Shown here: one piece after another, positions 32,313-41,050 of the stretch
Position numbering within the stretch: the stretch's first letter is position 1
Layout of the letters: each line of letters begins with the position of its first letter
Assembly: GCA_020639295.1 (NCBI GenBank)
Contig: JACKGY010000014.1
Coordinates: forward strand, 1-62,221
DNA length: 62,221 nucleotides
Direction of reading: 5' to 3'
DNA from: Planctomycetota bacterium
Lineage (GTDB): Bacteria; Planctomycetota; GCA-002687715; DRQF01
Program-made: the position numbers and the translations under genes
The notes under the pieces: model-generated
What the model was told of the DNA's origin: nothing
The model's database searches: none
What the model saw: only the letters and a program-made list of their open reading frames with translations

Positions 32313-34277
32313 TCAGGCCCCCCCGATCTGGGCCCGGATCTTGGCCAGGAGTTCGTCGCGGCTCAGGGGTTTGGCGACGTACTCGTTCATCCCGGCGTCC
32401 AGGCAACGCTCCCGATCGCCGGCCATCGCGTTGGCCGTGACCGCGATGATCGGGGTCGCGACGCCGAGGGCGCGCAGCCGTTGCGTCGCCTCGATGCCCC
32501 CCATCACCGGCATCTGCAGGTCCATGAGGATGACGTCGTAGTGGGGGTCGTGGCGCAGGCGATCGAGGGCCTGCTGCCCGTCGCCGGCGAGATCCACCCG
32601 GAAGCCCATGTGCTCGAGGACTCGCATGGCCAGCTTCTGGTTGGTGACGTTGTCCTCGACCAGGAGGACGCGCTGACGGGCACCGAGCGCGCCAGCCGAC
32701 TCCGTGTCCGAGGGCGATCCGGCTCCGGTCCTCGTCGGCAGGGGCTCGTCCTCGAGCGGGCGCGAGTCGGTCAGGATCGGCAGCAGGAGATCGAACCAGA
32801 AGCAGCTGCCTTCGCCCGGCCTGCTGGTCACCTGGAGTTCACCACCCATGAGCTCGCAGAGCTGGCGGCTGATCGCCAGTCCGAGGCCGGTACCACCGAA
32901 GCGACGGGTGGTGCTGCCATCGGCCTGGATGAAGGGATTGAAGATGTCCTCGAGCTTCTCCGGCGCGATTCCGATCCCGCTGTCGTGAACGGCGAATCGC
33001 AGGCGGGCCTTGCCGGGTTCACCGCCCACCCGGCTCAGCTCCAGGGTGACGCCGCCCAGGTTGGTGAACTTGATCGCGTTGCCGAGGAGGTTGAGCAGGA
33101 CCTGGCGGAGTCGGGTCGAGTCGCCCTCGACCCGGACCGGGACCTGCGGGTCGAGCTGGAGTTCGAAGCGCAGGTCCTTCTGCCGGGCCATCACCTCCAG
33201 CGAGCGAACGATCTCGGTCATCGCGACGTGGAGATCGAAGGGATGGAGATCCAGGCTCAGGTGCCCGGCCTCGATCTTGGAGAAGTCGAGGATGTCGTTG
33301 ACGATGACCAGCAGGTTCTCGGCGGAGGTGCGCAGGGTCGCGGCGTAATCCGACTGTTCCTCGTCGAGAGGGGTGTCCAGCATCAGCTCGACCATGCCGA
33401 TGATGCCGTTCAGCGGCGTCCTGATCTCGTGGCTCATGTTGGCCAGGAACTCGGACTTCGCCCGCGTGCCGGCCTCGGCGCGATCCTTGGCGGCGAGGAG
33501 TCGCCGATTCGCGTCCATCAGTTCGGCGGTCCGGCGTTCGACCGCCCGCTCGAGATCGTCGCGATGGGCCGCGAGTTCCTCGTCGCGACGTTCGATCCTC
33601 CCGAGCATCTGGTTGAAGACGTAGACCAGGTCGCCGAGTTCATCGTCCGTGGTCTTGACCACGCGAAGGCCGAAGTCGTGCTCGTCGGTGATGTTGCGCA
33701 TCGTGGTGGCGAGCTGGGCGATCGGCCCCGCGATCATCGTCGACAGCCGGGTGGCCAGGACGCTGGCGACGATGAAGAGACCGAGGCCGAGGAGGGTCGA
33801 GATCAGGATCAGACGGCCTCGGGCCGCGTTCTCGGCCCGACGATCGCCGAGCAGCAGCACGGTGCCGATCGCGTCGCCGTTCATGACCACCGGCTTCTTC
33901 ACCGTGATCGAGTCCTCGCGGAGTTCGACCTCGAGGTCGGCCGGCATGACCGGCCGCCAGTCACCTTGACCCTGACGGGCGAGCGCGGCGAAGAGCTCGC
34001 CGTGGGCGTCGAAGAGCGCGCAACCGATGACCTGCTCGTCGGACACGACGGGCTTGAGCACCACCTCGGCGTCGTCACGCATGTCGAAGAAGAGCGGCGC
34101 CTTGGCGTTGGCGGCGACCAGGCCGCAGATCGAGTCGAGCTGCTCGAGCTTGTTGCTCCGCAGGACGTCGTCCGACAGGAGGTAGAAGGCGACACAGGCG
34201 AGCGCGAGCACGACGGTCGAAGCGCCGACGATGATCAGGCGGATCTTGGTGCGGATTCCCGGTCCCTTGACCATCAT
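32313..34277 (-). CDS. Hybrid sensor histidine kinase (CHASE8-like/HAMP-HisKA-HATPase-REC)
   Basis: 654 residues. Two membrane segments (about 11-33 and 160-180) bracket a periplasmic sensor (DDVLRSNKLEQLDSICGLVAA region). A HAMP and coiled coil follow, then HisKA with H283 in NMSHEIRTPLNG, an ATPase with LLGNAIKFTN, DSGIGIAPEK and GGTGLGLAI, and a receiver domain whose phospho-acceptor is Asp586 (VILMDLQMP). No output domain, so it probably passes phosphate to a partner. It lies 1 bp after the YfiR-like gene and behind the TonB receptor gene; this trio recurs in many diderms. Confidence 0.9.
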   Translation of the reverse strand: MMVKGPGIRTKIRLIIVGASTVVLALACVAFYLLSDDVLRSNKLEQLDSICGLVAANAKAPLFFDMRDDAEVVLKPVVSDEQVIGCALFDAHGELFAALARQGQGDWRPVMPADLEVELREDSITVKKPVVMNGDAIGTVLLLGDRRAENAARGRLILISTLLGLGLFIVASVLATRLSTMIAGPIAQLATTMRNITDEHDFGLRVVKTTDDELGDLVYVFNQMLGRIERRDEELAAHRDDLERAVERRTAELMDANRRLLAAKDRAEAGTRAKSEFLANMSHEIRTPLNGIIGMVELMLDTPLDEEQSDYAATLRTSAENLLVIVNDILDFSKIEAGHLSLDLHPFDLHVAMTEIVRSLEVMARQKDLRFELQLDPQVPVRVEGDSTRLRQVLLNLLGNAIKFTNLGGVTLELSRVGGEPGKARLRFAVHDSGIGIAPEKLEDIFNPFIQADGSTTRRFGGTGLGLAISRQLCELMGGELQVTSRPGEGSCFWFDLLLPILTDSRPLEDEPLPTRTGAGSPSDTESAGALGARQRVLLVEDNVTNQKLAMRVLEHMGFRVDLAGDGQQALDRLRHDPHYDVILMDLQMPVMGGIEATQRLRALGVATPIIAVTANAMAGDRERCLDAGMNEYVAKPLSRDELLAKIRAQIGGA

Positions 34278-34278
34278 C

Positions 34279-34860
34279 TCAGTCGTCCTTCGTCACGACG
34301 CGCTTGGCCAACTTGAGCAGCTGGGACGAGACCTTGATCTTCGCGGCCTTGGCCGCCTCCGAGTTGGCCTCGAAGGCGAGCTTCTTGTCCTCGATGAGCA
34401 GGTTGAACATGCCGCCCCGGTCGGCGAACTTCTTCTGCTCGCCGACGGTGACGAATCCCTCCTTGGTGGCCCGGCCGAAGATCTCGGCCTGTTCGGCATC
34501 GGTCAGGCTGGAGGACAGGAAGAGGATCTGGACGCCCTTGACCTCGGCCGCGGTCTTGAAGCGCTTGGTGACCACGTCGCGGCCGTCGACGGGCTTCAGC
34601 TGCTCGAGCAGGTCGAGTTCCTTGCCGAACGGGTCCTTGCCGACCACGCCGATGACGATGGTCTTGGCCTTGGGCGGCAGGTTCGATTCCGGCCACTGGA
34701 GAAAGTGCGCCATGCGATAGAGGAAGACGCCCTTGACCCGGTACTCCGGCTCGCCGCCGAGGCCGGCGGCCGAGACCGCCAACATGGCGGCGATCAGCAG
34801 CGTGAAGGTCGTCACGCGCCGCCAGGGTGATCTCGGGTTGTCGACGGGCCTCGGAGTCAT
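34279..34860 (-). CDS. YfiR/DUF4154-family periplasmic protein
   Basis: 193 residues with an N-terminal signal/anchor (FTLLIAAMLAVSAAGLGG). Family signatures: YRVKGVFLYRMAHFLQWPES, VIGVVGKDPFG, VQILFLSSSL and a C-terminal NLLIEDKKLAFEANSEAA. YfiR proteins restrain a membrane signalling partner from the periplasm in response to redox or envelope stress. Here the partner is probably the adjacent hybrid kinase (overall operon: receptor, YfiR, kinase; 3-bp and 1-bp gaps). Confidence 0.85.
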   Translation of the reverse strand: MTPRPVDNPRSPWRRVTTFTLLIAAMLAVSAAGLGGEPEYRVKGVFLYRMAHFLQWPESNLPPKAKTIVIGVVGKDPFGKELDLLEQLKPVDGRDVVTKRFKTAAEVKGVQILFLSSSLTDAEQAEIFGRATKEGFVTVGEQKKFADRGGMFNLLIEDKKLAFEANSEAAKAAKIKVSSQLLKLAKRVVTKDD

Positions 34861-34863
34861 GCC

Positions 34864-36909
34864 TCAGAATCGATAGTCGAGCCAGAAGTAGAAGCTGCGT
34901 TCGACCTCCGCCGTCACGCGGCCGAAGGTGCCCTGGAATTCGGGATGATGGTCGTCGAGGAGGTTGCGGACCCCGAGGCCGAGCTCGAGATCCTCGGTCG
35001 GTCGCCAGCGGGCCTGGAGATCCAGACGCAACCAGCTGGGGATGTCGGCGCCCTGCAGGTTGTCGGTCCAGTAGAGCGTGCCGCTGAGGTCGAGCTCGGG
35101 GAGCGGGTCCCAGTGACAGCGGAAGACCAGACGGTGGTGGGGCGAGACCGTCTCGTCCTGCTCGGCCTGGGGATCGCCGCTGCCGACGGAGTGCTCCTGA
35201 ACCTCGAGGAGCGACCAGCTACCGGTGATCCGGAGGTTGTCGAACGGACGCCAGTCGGCCGCCAGCTCGAGACCGTAGATCTCGGCCTTGGCCCGGTTGG
35301 CGTAGACGAGAGGTAGGACCGGCAGGCCCGAAGGGTCGAGATAGGGCAGCCCGGGCTCCTGGGTCGAGACGTGTTCGTAGTCGTTGTAGAAGAGGGCCAG
35401 GTCGAGGCTGAGTTCGTCGAGGACGTGGCCGCGCCAGCCGAGTTCGAAGGCCACCAGGTCGGTGGCGCGTGCCTCCTGCGAGCCCTGGTACTCGGGTGAC
35501 GCCATGAAGCCTCCGCCGACGTCGATGATCGGGGCCCGGATCCGGATGTCGTGGGTCGCTCTCGAGGGGGTCTCCACCGCGCGCGAGATCGCCGCCCAGA
35601 CCGTGTTCTCCTCGTTGACGTTCCAGACCAGGCGCAGGCTCGGCTGGAGCTCGAAACCGCTGAAGTCGTTGTGTTCCACCTTGGTGCCCACGATGAGGCT
35701 GAGACCGTCCTCGACGATCCGCCACTCGTCCTGCACGAAGAAGCTGAACACCTGATAGTTCCGGCGCTTCGGGTCGGTCTCGACCTGGAAACCGCCGTCG
35801 AACTCGTCGCGGATGTAGCGGTAGCCGAGGCCCCAGACCAGCTCGTGGTCCTCGAAGGGCTGGAAGCGGTGCTGGAAGTCGAGGTCCCAGGTGTCGCGGC
35901 TGTCCTCGAAGGCCTCCTCGTTCCGCCTGGTGCGGTCGTAGTAGATCTGGAGATCGATGTCCTCGTGCTCGTCGAAGCGATGGTGCCAGCGCGCGAGCGC
36001 GTTGGTTCCGGAGAACTGGATCACGTCCTCGACCAGCCGGTGGAAGTCCGGCGGCGTCGGCAGGGCCAGATCGATCTGCTGCTCGGCGTCGCCGCGATAG
36101 GCATTGACCTGCACCGACAGGTCGTCGTTCTCGTCCAGGGTCCAGTCGAGCCGGACGCCGCCCTGGACGTTGCGCCAGTCGTTGGCGTCCTCGCCCGGCA
36201 TCGCGAAGCCGTCACGGTCGAACCAGTGCCCCTGCAGGCGGACGTGGAGGTCCTCGCCGAGGGCGAAGCCGTAGTTCAGATAGCTCTCCAGCTCCGAGTC
36301 GCCGAGCACGCTGCGGAATTGCCCGCCCTGGCTGTCACGGGCCGACTTGGTGATGACGTTGATCACGCCGTTCACCGCGTTGGCGCCCCAGATCGTCCCG
36401 CCGGGGCCGCGGATCACCTCGATGCGTTCGATGCTCTCGATCGGGACGTCCTGCTGGTTCCAGAACACGCCCGAGAACAGCGGCGTGTAGACGCTGCGGC
36501 CGTCGATCAGGACCAGCAGCTTGCTGGCGAAGACGTTGGCGAAGCCGCGGATGGTGACCGACCAGCGGTGGCGGCTGAGCTGGGCGACCTCGACTCCGGG
36601 CACGAGCCGGAGGGCCTCGGGCAGGGAGCGGGCGCCGGCGCGCTGGATGTCCTCCTGGGTGAGGACGAAGACGGCGGCCGCGGATTGGGAGATCTTCTGG
36701 CTCTTGCGGCTGACCGAGGTCACCTCGATGTTGAGGAGATCCTCGATCCGGATCTCGCTGAGGCCCTCGATGTCCGGCGGTTCGCCAGGATCGCCGATCA
36801 GTCCAGCGCCTTCCTGGTCGACCTGCGCGGAGAGTGTCGTGGCCCATGGCCCTAGGGCGATCAGGGCCAGCGCCAGGGCCCTGAGGACGCGAATGGGGTC
36901 TCGTTTCAT
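34864..36909 (-). CDS. TonB-dependent outer-membrane receptor
   Basis: 681 residues from the ATG at 36909, which starts a signal peptide; a longer frame to 36993 has no export signal. Plug domain: VSRKSQKISQSAAAVFVLTQ, RLVPGVEVAQ, IRGFANVFASKLLVLIDGRSVY and RIEVIRGPGGTIWGANAVNG. The rest is a 22-strand-type barrel ending in FYFWLDYRF (terminal Phe). The substrate is not evident. Its place before YfiR and hybrid-kinase genes suggests a signalling or sensing receptor, not simple uptake. A short inverted repeat lies in its leader (36922-36940). Confidence 0.9.
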   Translation of the reverse strand: MKRDPIRVLRALALALIALGPWATTLSAQVDQEGAGLIGDPGEPPDIEGLSEIRIEDLLNIEVTSVSRKSQKISQSAAAVFVLTQEDIQRAGARSLPEALRLVPGVEVAQLSRHRWSVTIRGFANVFASKLLVLIDGRSVYTPLFSGVFWNQQDVPIESIERIEVIRGPGGTIWGANAVNGVINVITKSARDSQGGQFRSVLGDSELESYLNYGFALGEDLHVRLQGHWFDRDGFAMPGEDANDWRNVQGGVRLDWTLDENDDLSVQVNAYRGDAEQQIDLALPTPPDFHRLVEDVIQFSGTNALARWHHRFDEHEDIDLQIYYDRTRRNEEAFEDSRDTWDLDFQHRFQPFEDHELVWGLGYRYIRDEFDGGFQVETDPKRRNYQVFSFFVQDEWRIVEDGLSLIVGTKVEHNDFSGFELQPSLRLVWNVNEENTVWAAISRAVETPSRATHDIRIRAPIIDVGGGFMASPEYQGSQEARATDLVAFELGWRGHVLDELSLDLALFYNDYEHVSTQEPGLPYLDPSGLPVLPLVYANRAKAEIYGLELAADWRPFDNLRITGSWSLLEVQEHSVGSGDPQAEQDETVSPHHRLVFRCHWDPLPELDLSGTLYWTDNLQGADIPSWLRLDLQARWRPTEDLELGLGVRNLLDDHHPEFQGTFGRVTAEVERSFYFWLDYRF

Positions 36910-36921
36910 GGTTCCCGCCCG

Positions 36922-36940
36922 ACCGTCGCGATCCGACGGT
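36922..36940. promoter_or_regulatory. Inverted repeat in TonB-receptor leader
   Basis: ACCGTCG and CGACGGT separated by five bases, 13 bp upstream of the receptor start codon. Could be an operator or a leader hairpin affecting initiation. No protein partner is suggested by sequence. Confidence 0.3.
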
Positions 36941-37006
36941 TCGGCATCTCCTCCTAGGGACCTGATCGGCCGGCACCCCCCAGGGGCATTCACCGGATCT
37001 TGTCGG

Positions 37007-37053
37007 CCCGGGTGATTTCCCGGGTGTGAATCCCGGCCTGCCGAAAGACCGGG
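37007..37053. promoter_or_regulatory. Array of CCCGGG-type dyads in divergent region
   Basis: CCCGGG at 37007-37012 and 37019-37024, CCCGG at 37032-37036 and CCGGG at 37049-37053 can pair in several ways. They lie between the TonB-receptor and the selenoprotein gene. It may be a regulatory site or an RNA structure; I recognise no riboswitch class. Confidence 0.25.
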
Positions 37054-37154
37054 TGCTTTACTCGGGCGGCCCGGAGCGCTAGTGTGGGGGCATCACCCAG
37101 GGCCAGGCCGCCGCGCCGAAGTCGCGTCGGGCGGCCGACATGGAGGAGAAAGTC

Positions 37155-38003
37155 ATGCGTAGGACCCTGTTCACGGTCCTTCCCCTGGCGGCACTCCTCG
37201 CGCTGATCCTGCAGGCCCAGGCCGCGGGTCAGTGCTGAGGCGGGGGGGCAGGCGGCAAGGCCAAGACCCCCGGCGGCGCAGGTCGCGTCGAAGTACCCCT
37301 GACCGGAAAGACCCGCAGCCCGGAAGTCGCCGGGATGCTCGACATCGACTGGCTACCGGCCGACTGGCCGACGGCCTGGGACGAGAAGTACGGTGAGCGC
37401 AGCATGCCGATCGGGCATCTGCTGCAGCTCAGTGATCGCAAGCACGTGCCGGCGATCGTCTACATCCACGACAGTCTCGAAGCCGAGGCCGAGGCCGAAC
37501 TCGAGGCGGACATGTTCGGCAACGAGGACCTGATCCTCGGGACCCGCTTCTTCCGCTGCTATCGGATCAACGCCAGCTCGATCCAGGACGAGAAGATCAA
37601 GGCCGAGTTCGCGCGCAAGCTGCCGACCCTGGTCTTCCTCGACGGACGTGGCGACGAGGTCATGCGCCTCCAGGGCAAGAATCGCGCTTCCCGGGTGCAG
37701 TCGGCGATGAAGAAGGTCTTCGGCGATCACTTCAAGGTCAGCATGCCCAAGGTGCTGCGCCAGATGTCGGACCTGCTCGACGACGTCGAGCGCGCCGAGG
37801 ACAAGATGGCCGACGCGCGCCGACTCCTCGACGACGTCGAGGAGCGGATGGCCGACCGCGACGGCGATACGGCCGAGAAGAAGATCGAGAAACGCCGTGA
37901 GGCCTACGAGGTCGCCAAGGCGGAGTTCGAGAAGCTCCTGGCCAAGGTCGTCGAGCTGGCCAACCAGCCGCTCAAGAACGCGGACGTCACCTCGAAACCC
38001 TGA
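37155..38003 (+). CDS. Exported thioredoxin-fold protein with Cys-Sec motif (in-frame TGA as Sec28)
   Basis: 282 residues if the TGA at 37236-37238 is read through. Residues 1-23 are a Sec signal peptide (MRRTLFTVLPLAALLALILQ). Immediately after comes GQC27-U28-GGG, an adjacent Cys-Sec pair. Residues 75-190 look thioredoxin-like (KHVPAIVYIHDS, LPTLVFLDGRGDEVMRLQG) but the usual CxxC site is replaced by DSLEAEA. Residues 195-275 are a charged coiled coil. AGGAG precedes the ATG. The alternative is that TGA is a true stop and translation restarts at the ATG at 37335, which would remove the signal peptide. I favour read-through because frame, export signal and tail match the two other candidates. 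Confidence 0.65.
37236..37271 (+). other. Sec-encoding TGA and candidate SECIS hairpin, Cys-Sec gene
   Basis: Downstream of the TGA an outer GGGGG (37244-37248) / CCCCC (37267-37271) stem encloses an inner GGC (37251-37253) / GCC (37260-37262) stem with loop GGCAAG. The loop starts 16 bases after the TGA and begins with G, within bacterial SECIS limits. Found by eye. Confidence 0.45.
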
Positions 38004-38028
38004 TCGGCGACGATCCTGGACTTTCCGG

Positions 38029-38067
38029 ACGGGCGGGGCGACTTCGGTCGCTCCGCCCGTTTCCTTT
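38029..38067 (+). terminator. Rho-independent terminator with TTCG loop
   Basis: 14-bp stem ACGGGCGGGGCGAC / GTCGCTCCGCCCGT (one G.U) closed by a TTCG tetraloop and followed by TTCCTTT. It lies 26 bp after the stop of the Cys-Sec gene and supports 38003 as the real end of that transcript. Confidence 0.85.
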
Positions 38068-38135
38068 GCCTTCCTGGCGACCACCGGACGGGGCCCAGCC
38101 AGCCGCGCCGGCGGGAGGCGATCCCGGGCTCGCGA

Positions 38136-39479
38136 TCAGGCGCGCGGCGCGACGAGATCGAAGTCGATCGGCCGGCCGCTGCCGGGCGCGACGATCTCGT
38201 CCTCGCGCATCACGATCCGGCCGCGGACGACGGTGGCCCGCGGCCAGCCGCGCACCTTCATGCCGTCGAAGGGAGTCCAGGCGCAGCGCGAGCGGATCCA
38301 GTCGTTGCGGATCTCGCGTTCGGCCTCGAGGTCGACGATGGTGAGGTCGGCGTCGCAGCCGATCTCGATCCGGCCCTTGCGGCGCATGCCATAGAGGCGG
38401 GCCGGATTCTCGGCGGCGAGGGCGACGAAACGCTCGAGGCTCAGGCGGCCGGCGGCGACGTGGTCCAGCATGATCGGCACCAGGGTCTGCACGCCGGGCA
38501 TGCCCGAGGGCGAATTCGGGTAGTCGCGCTCCTTCTCCTCGCGGGTGTGGGGCGCGTGGTCGGAACCGATCACGTCGACGGTGCCGTCGGCCAGGCCACG
38601 CCAGAGGGCCTCGCGGTGTCGGGCCTCGCGGATCGGGGGATTCATCTGGGCGTAGCTGCCGAGGCGTTCGTAGCAGTCCGGCGCGGCCAGGGTCAGGTGC
38701 TGCGGCGTCACCTCGACGCTGGCCCAGCGCTTCTTGCCGGCCAGGAAGGCCATCTCCTCGGCGGTGGTGACGTGCAGGACATGGGCGCGGCGGTCGGTCT
38801 CCTCGAGCAGCGCGACCAGCCGGCGGGTGGCCTTGAAGGCGGTCTCCTCGTCGCGCCAGACCGGATGCATGAGCGCGGTGGCGCCGGCGCCGATCAGGGC
38901 CTTTCGTTCCTCCAGGCGTTCCTCGTCCTCGCAATGCACGGCGACCCGTCGTTGGGTCGCGCGGAGGACCCGTCGGACCGAGGCGTCGTCGGGCACCAGC
39001 AGGTTGCCGGTCGAGCTGCCCATGAAGATCTTCACGCCGACGCAGCCTTCCTGGGTCTCGAGGGCCGCGAGCTGCTCGACGTTGTCGGCCGCGGCTCCGG
39101 CGAAGAAGGCGAAGTCCACCGCCGCGCGGCCCCGGACGCGCGCGACCTTGTCCGCCAGCGCGGCCGCCGTCGTCGTGCCGGGCTTGGTGTTCGGCATCTC
39201 GCAGACGGCGGTGACGCCGCCGGCCGCGGCGGCGAGCATGCCGGTCTCGAGGTCCTCCTTGTGTTCCAGGCCCGGCTCGCGCATGTGGACCTGCGAGTCG
39301 ATGATGCCGGGCAGGACGTGGAGGCCACGGGCGTCGAACAGCTCGTGCGCGTCGGCATCACCGAGATCACCGAGGGCGACGATGCGGCCCGCGCGCAGGC
39401 CGAGGTCGGCTTCGTGGCGGCCACGCGGCGACACCAGCGTGCCGCCGCGAACGATCAGGTCGAAGTGTGGGCGAGGCAT
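38136..39479 (-). CDS. pyrC: Dihydroorotase
   Basis: 447 residues, amidohydrolase fold. PGIIDSQVHMREPGLEHK, EMPNTKPGT, GVKIFMGSSTG (carbamylated-Lys region), AVHCEDE, HVLHVTT and GSDHAPHT follow each other as in class I dihydroorotases. The first metal motif reads D-x-Q-V-H, not D-x-H-x-H; I recall Gln here as typical of one dihydroorotase subgroup, so activity is probably intact. It closes carbamoyl-aspartate to dihydroorotate in pyrimidine synthesis. Alone on its transcript end, 90 bp after the Fpg gene. Other amidohydrolases such as hydantoinase are less likely. Confidence 0.85.
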   Translation of the reverse strand: MPRPHFDLIVRGGTLVSPRGRHEADLGLRAGRIVALGDLGDADAHELFDARGLHVLPGIIDSQVHMREPGLEHKEDLETGMLAAAAGGVTAVCEMPNTKPGTTTAAALADKVARVRGRAAVDFAFFAGAAADNVEQLAALETQEGCVGVKIFMGSSTGNLLVPDDASVRRVLRATQRRVAVHCEDEERLEERKALIGAGATALMHPVWRDEETAFKATRRLVALLEETDRRAHVLHVTTAEEMAFLAGKKRWASVEVTPQHLTLAAPDCYERLGSYAQMNPPIREARHREALWRGLADGTVDVIGSDHAPHTREEKERDYPNSPSGMPGVQTLVPIMLDHVAAGRLSLERFVALAAENPARLYGMRRKGRIEIGCDADLTIVDLEAEREIRNDWIRSRCAWTPFDGMKVRGWPRATVVRGRIVMREDEIVAPGSGRPIDFDLVAPRA

Positions 39480-39569
39480 GGTCCGATTATCCGCCCCGGC
39501 GCCGTCGCTGGCAAACGCGGGAACTCAGGAGCCGGCTCCGGAGCGGGGCCGGCGGCCTCGGCCGACCCC

Positions 39570-40394
39570 TCAGCGCTGGCAGCGCGGGCAGTGGAAGGTG
39601 GCTCGATTCTGGATGACGCTGCGGCGGATCGGCTCGGCGCAGCGCGGGCAGGGCTGGCCGGCCCGGTCGTAGACCGAGAGCTCGATGCGGAAGTAGCCGG
39701 CCTGACCGGTCGGGTCGAGGAAGTCCTTGAGGGTCGTGCCGCCGACCGCGATGGCCTCGCTCAGGACCTGCTTCACGGTCTCCGCCAGGCGATGGAGCCG
39801 GGGCGCGGCGACGCGGCCGGCGGCTCGGCGGGGCAGGATGCCGACCCGCCAGAGCGCCTCGTTGGCATAGATGTTGCCGACGCCGACGACCACCCGGCCA
39901 TCCATCAGCAAGGCCTTGATCGACCGCCGCGAGCCCCGGGCCGCGGCCACCAGGGTCTCGCCGTCGAAGGCCTCGGCGAGCGGCTCCGGTCCGAGGTGGG
40001 CGAGCAGCTTCTCCGCGGCCAGCTCGCGGCGATCGAGGCCGGCGAGCATGCCGAAGCGCCGTGGATCGATGAAGCGCAGCTCGCGACCATCGTCGAGCCG
40101 GAAGCTCACGTGGGTGTGGGCCGGGAGCGGCTGCCCCGGCGCGGCCAGCTCGAAGCGGCCGGTCATGCCGAGATGGGCGAGCAGGGCGCGTTCGCCTTCG
40201 AGATGGAAGATCAGGTACTTCGCGCGCCGTTCGATCGCGAGCAGGCGGCGGCCGGCGACGCGGCGGCGCAGGCGAGCGCCGTCGAGCGGGTAGCGCAACC
40301 GGGTCTCGGCGATCCGGACGGCCGCGAAGCGGTGGCCGACGAGCAGGGGTTCGAGACCGCGGCGAACGGTCTCGACCTCGGGAAGCTCGGGCAT
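39570..40394 (-). CDS. mutM: Formamidopyrimidine-DNA glycosylase
   Basis: 274 residues. The N-terminus MPELPEVETVRRGL carries the catalytic Pro2 and Glu3; a helix-two-turn-helix (GVGNIYANEALW) and a C-terminal zinc finger (C-x2-C ... C-x2-C in PCPRCAEPI and HCPRCQR) complete the Fpg fold. It removes 8-oxoguanine and related lesions. The start overlaps the stop of the upstream lipoprotein gene (TGATG). Confidence 0.93.
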   Translation of the reverse strand: MPELPEVETVRRGLEPLLVGHRFAAVRIAETRLRYPLDGARLRRRVAGRRLLAIERRAKYLIFHLEGERALLAHLGMTGRFELAAPGQPLPAHTHVSFRLDDGRELRFIDPRRFGMLAGLDRRELAAEKLLAHLGPEPLAEAFDGETLVAAARGSRRSIKALLMDGRVVVGVGNIYANEALWRVGILPRRAAGRVAAPRLHRLAETVKQVLSEAIAVGGTTLKDFLDPTGQAGYFRIELSVYDRAGQPCPRCAEPIRRSVIQNRATFHCPRCQR

Positions 40395-41041
40395 CAGCGC
40401 CGCTCCAGCTCGCCTCCCAGCGCCATCGGCAGCGTGCCCAGGCGATCCTGCATCGCCGCGAGGTCGGCCTCGTCGACCCGCAGCCGCCGCCACTGGCCGA
40501 GATCCTCGGTCCGGGTGGCGAAGATCAGGTCCATCGCGGCGAGGTCGCGCGGGAAGACCCGGCGCTCGAGCCAAGGCGACGGGACCGCCGCCGCCGCGTA
40601 GGCCTCGAGCCAGGGCAGCCGGTCGCTGATCGCCTGCCAGGCGCGCTCCTGGTCGAAGGCCCGGCGCTGGACCCCGACCTCGGTGACGACGTCGGCGCCC
40701 TGGAGGGGCAAGCCCTCGGGGCCGTGGCCGCTCGTGCGCTCGATCTCGGCCAGGATCAGGTCGATCGCCGGTCGCGAGACCAGGCCGCTGCCGTCCCAGG
40801 CGGCGAGCCGCTCGGCCCGATCGCGGGCGATCCCGGCCAGGCCGTCGACGCGCTCGGTCATCGCCCGGTCCATCTCCCAGCGCGGCGTCGACCGGACGGC
40901 GACCTCGAGTTCACTCCAGGCGCTCTCGAAGTCGAGCCAGGCGGCCTGGAATCCGTCACCGTCGGTCCGCAGCGGGACCTTCTCCTGGTTGGCGCAGGCG
41001 GCGACGACGGCGAGGGCCAGGGACAGGATCAGGATGCGCAT
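40394..41041 (-). CDS. Hypothetical lipoprotein
   Basis: 215 residues. Signal MRILILSLALAVVAAC ends in a lipobox (VVAAC, Cys16). The mature part is mainly helical, rich in Glu, Asp and Trp (FESAWSELEVAVRS). I recognise no family. It lies between mog (9 bp upstream) and mutM (1-base overlap), so it is translationally linked to them, which need not imply shared function. Confidence 0.7.
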   Translation of the reverse strand: MRILILSLALAVVAACANQEKVPLRTDGDGFQAAWLDFESAWSELEVAVRSTPRWEMDRAMTERVDGLAGIARDRAERLAAWDGSGLVSRPAIDLILAEIERTSGHGPEGLPLQGADVVTEVGVQRRAFDQERAWQAISDRLPWLEAYAAAAVPSPWLERRVFPRDLAAMDLIFATRTEDLGQWRRLRVDEADLAAMQDRLGTLPMALGGELERR

Positions 41042-41050
41042 GGCGTTCCC

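Noticed and set aside
37155..37238. A stand-alone 27-residue leader peptide ending at TGA
   Set aside because: It is a perfect signal peptide in frame with a 254-codon thioredoxin-like frame that otherwise lacks one, and no strong second ribosome binding site is evident. Kept as the alternative explanation, not as the call.
38136..39479. Dihydroorotase missing the first His of the D-x-H-x-H metal motif (reads D-S-Q-V-H)
   Set aside because: I recall Gln at this place as usual for one dihydroorotase subgroup, and all other metal and substrate motifs are present, so I did not list it as an inactive enzyme.
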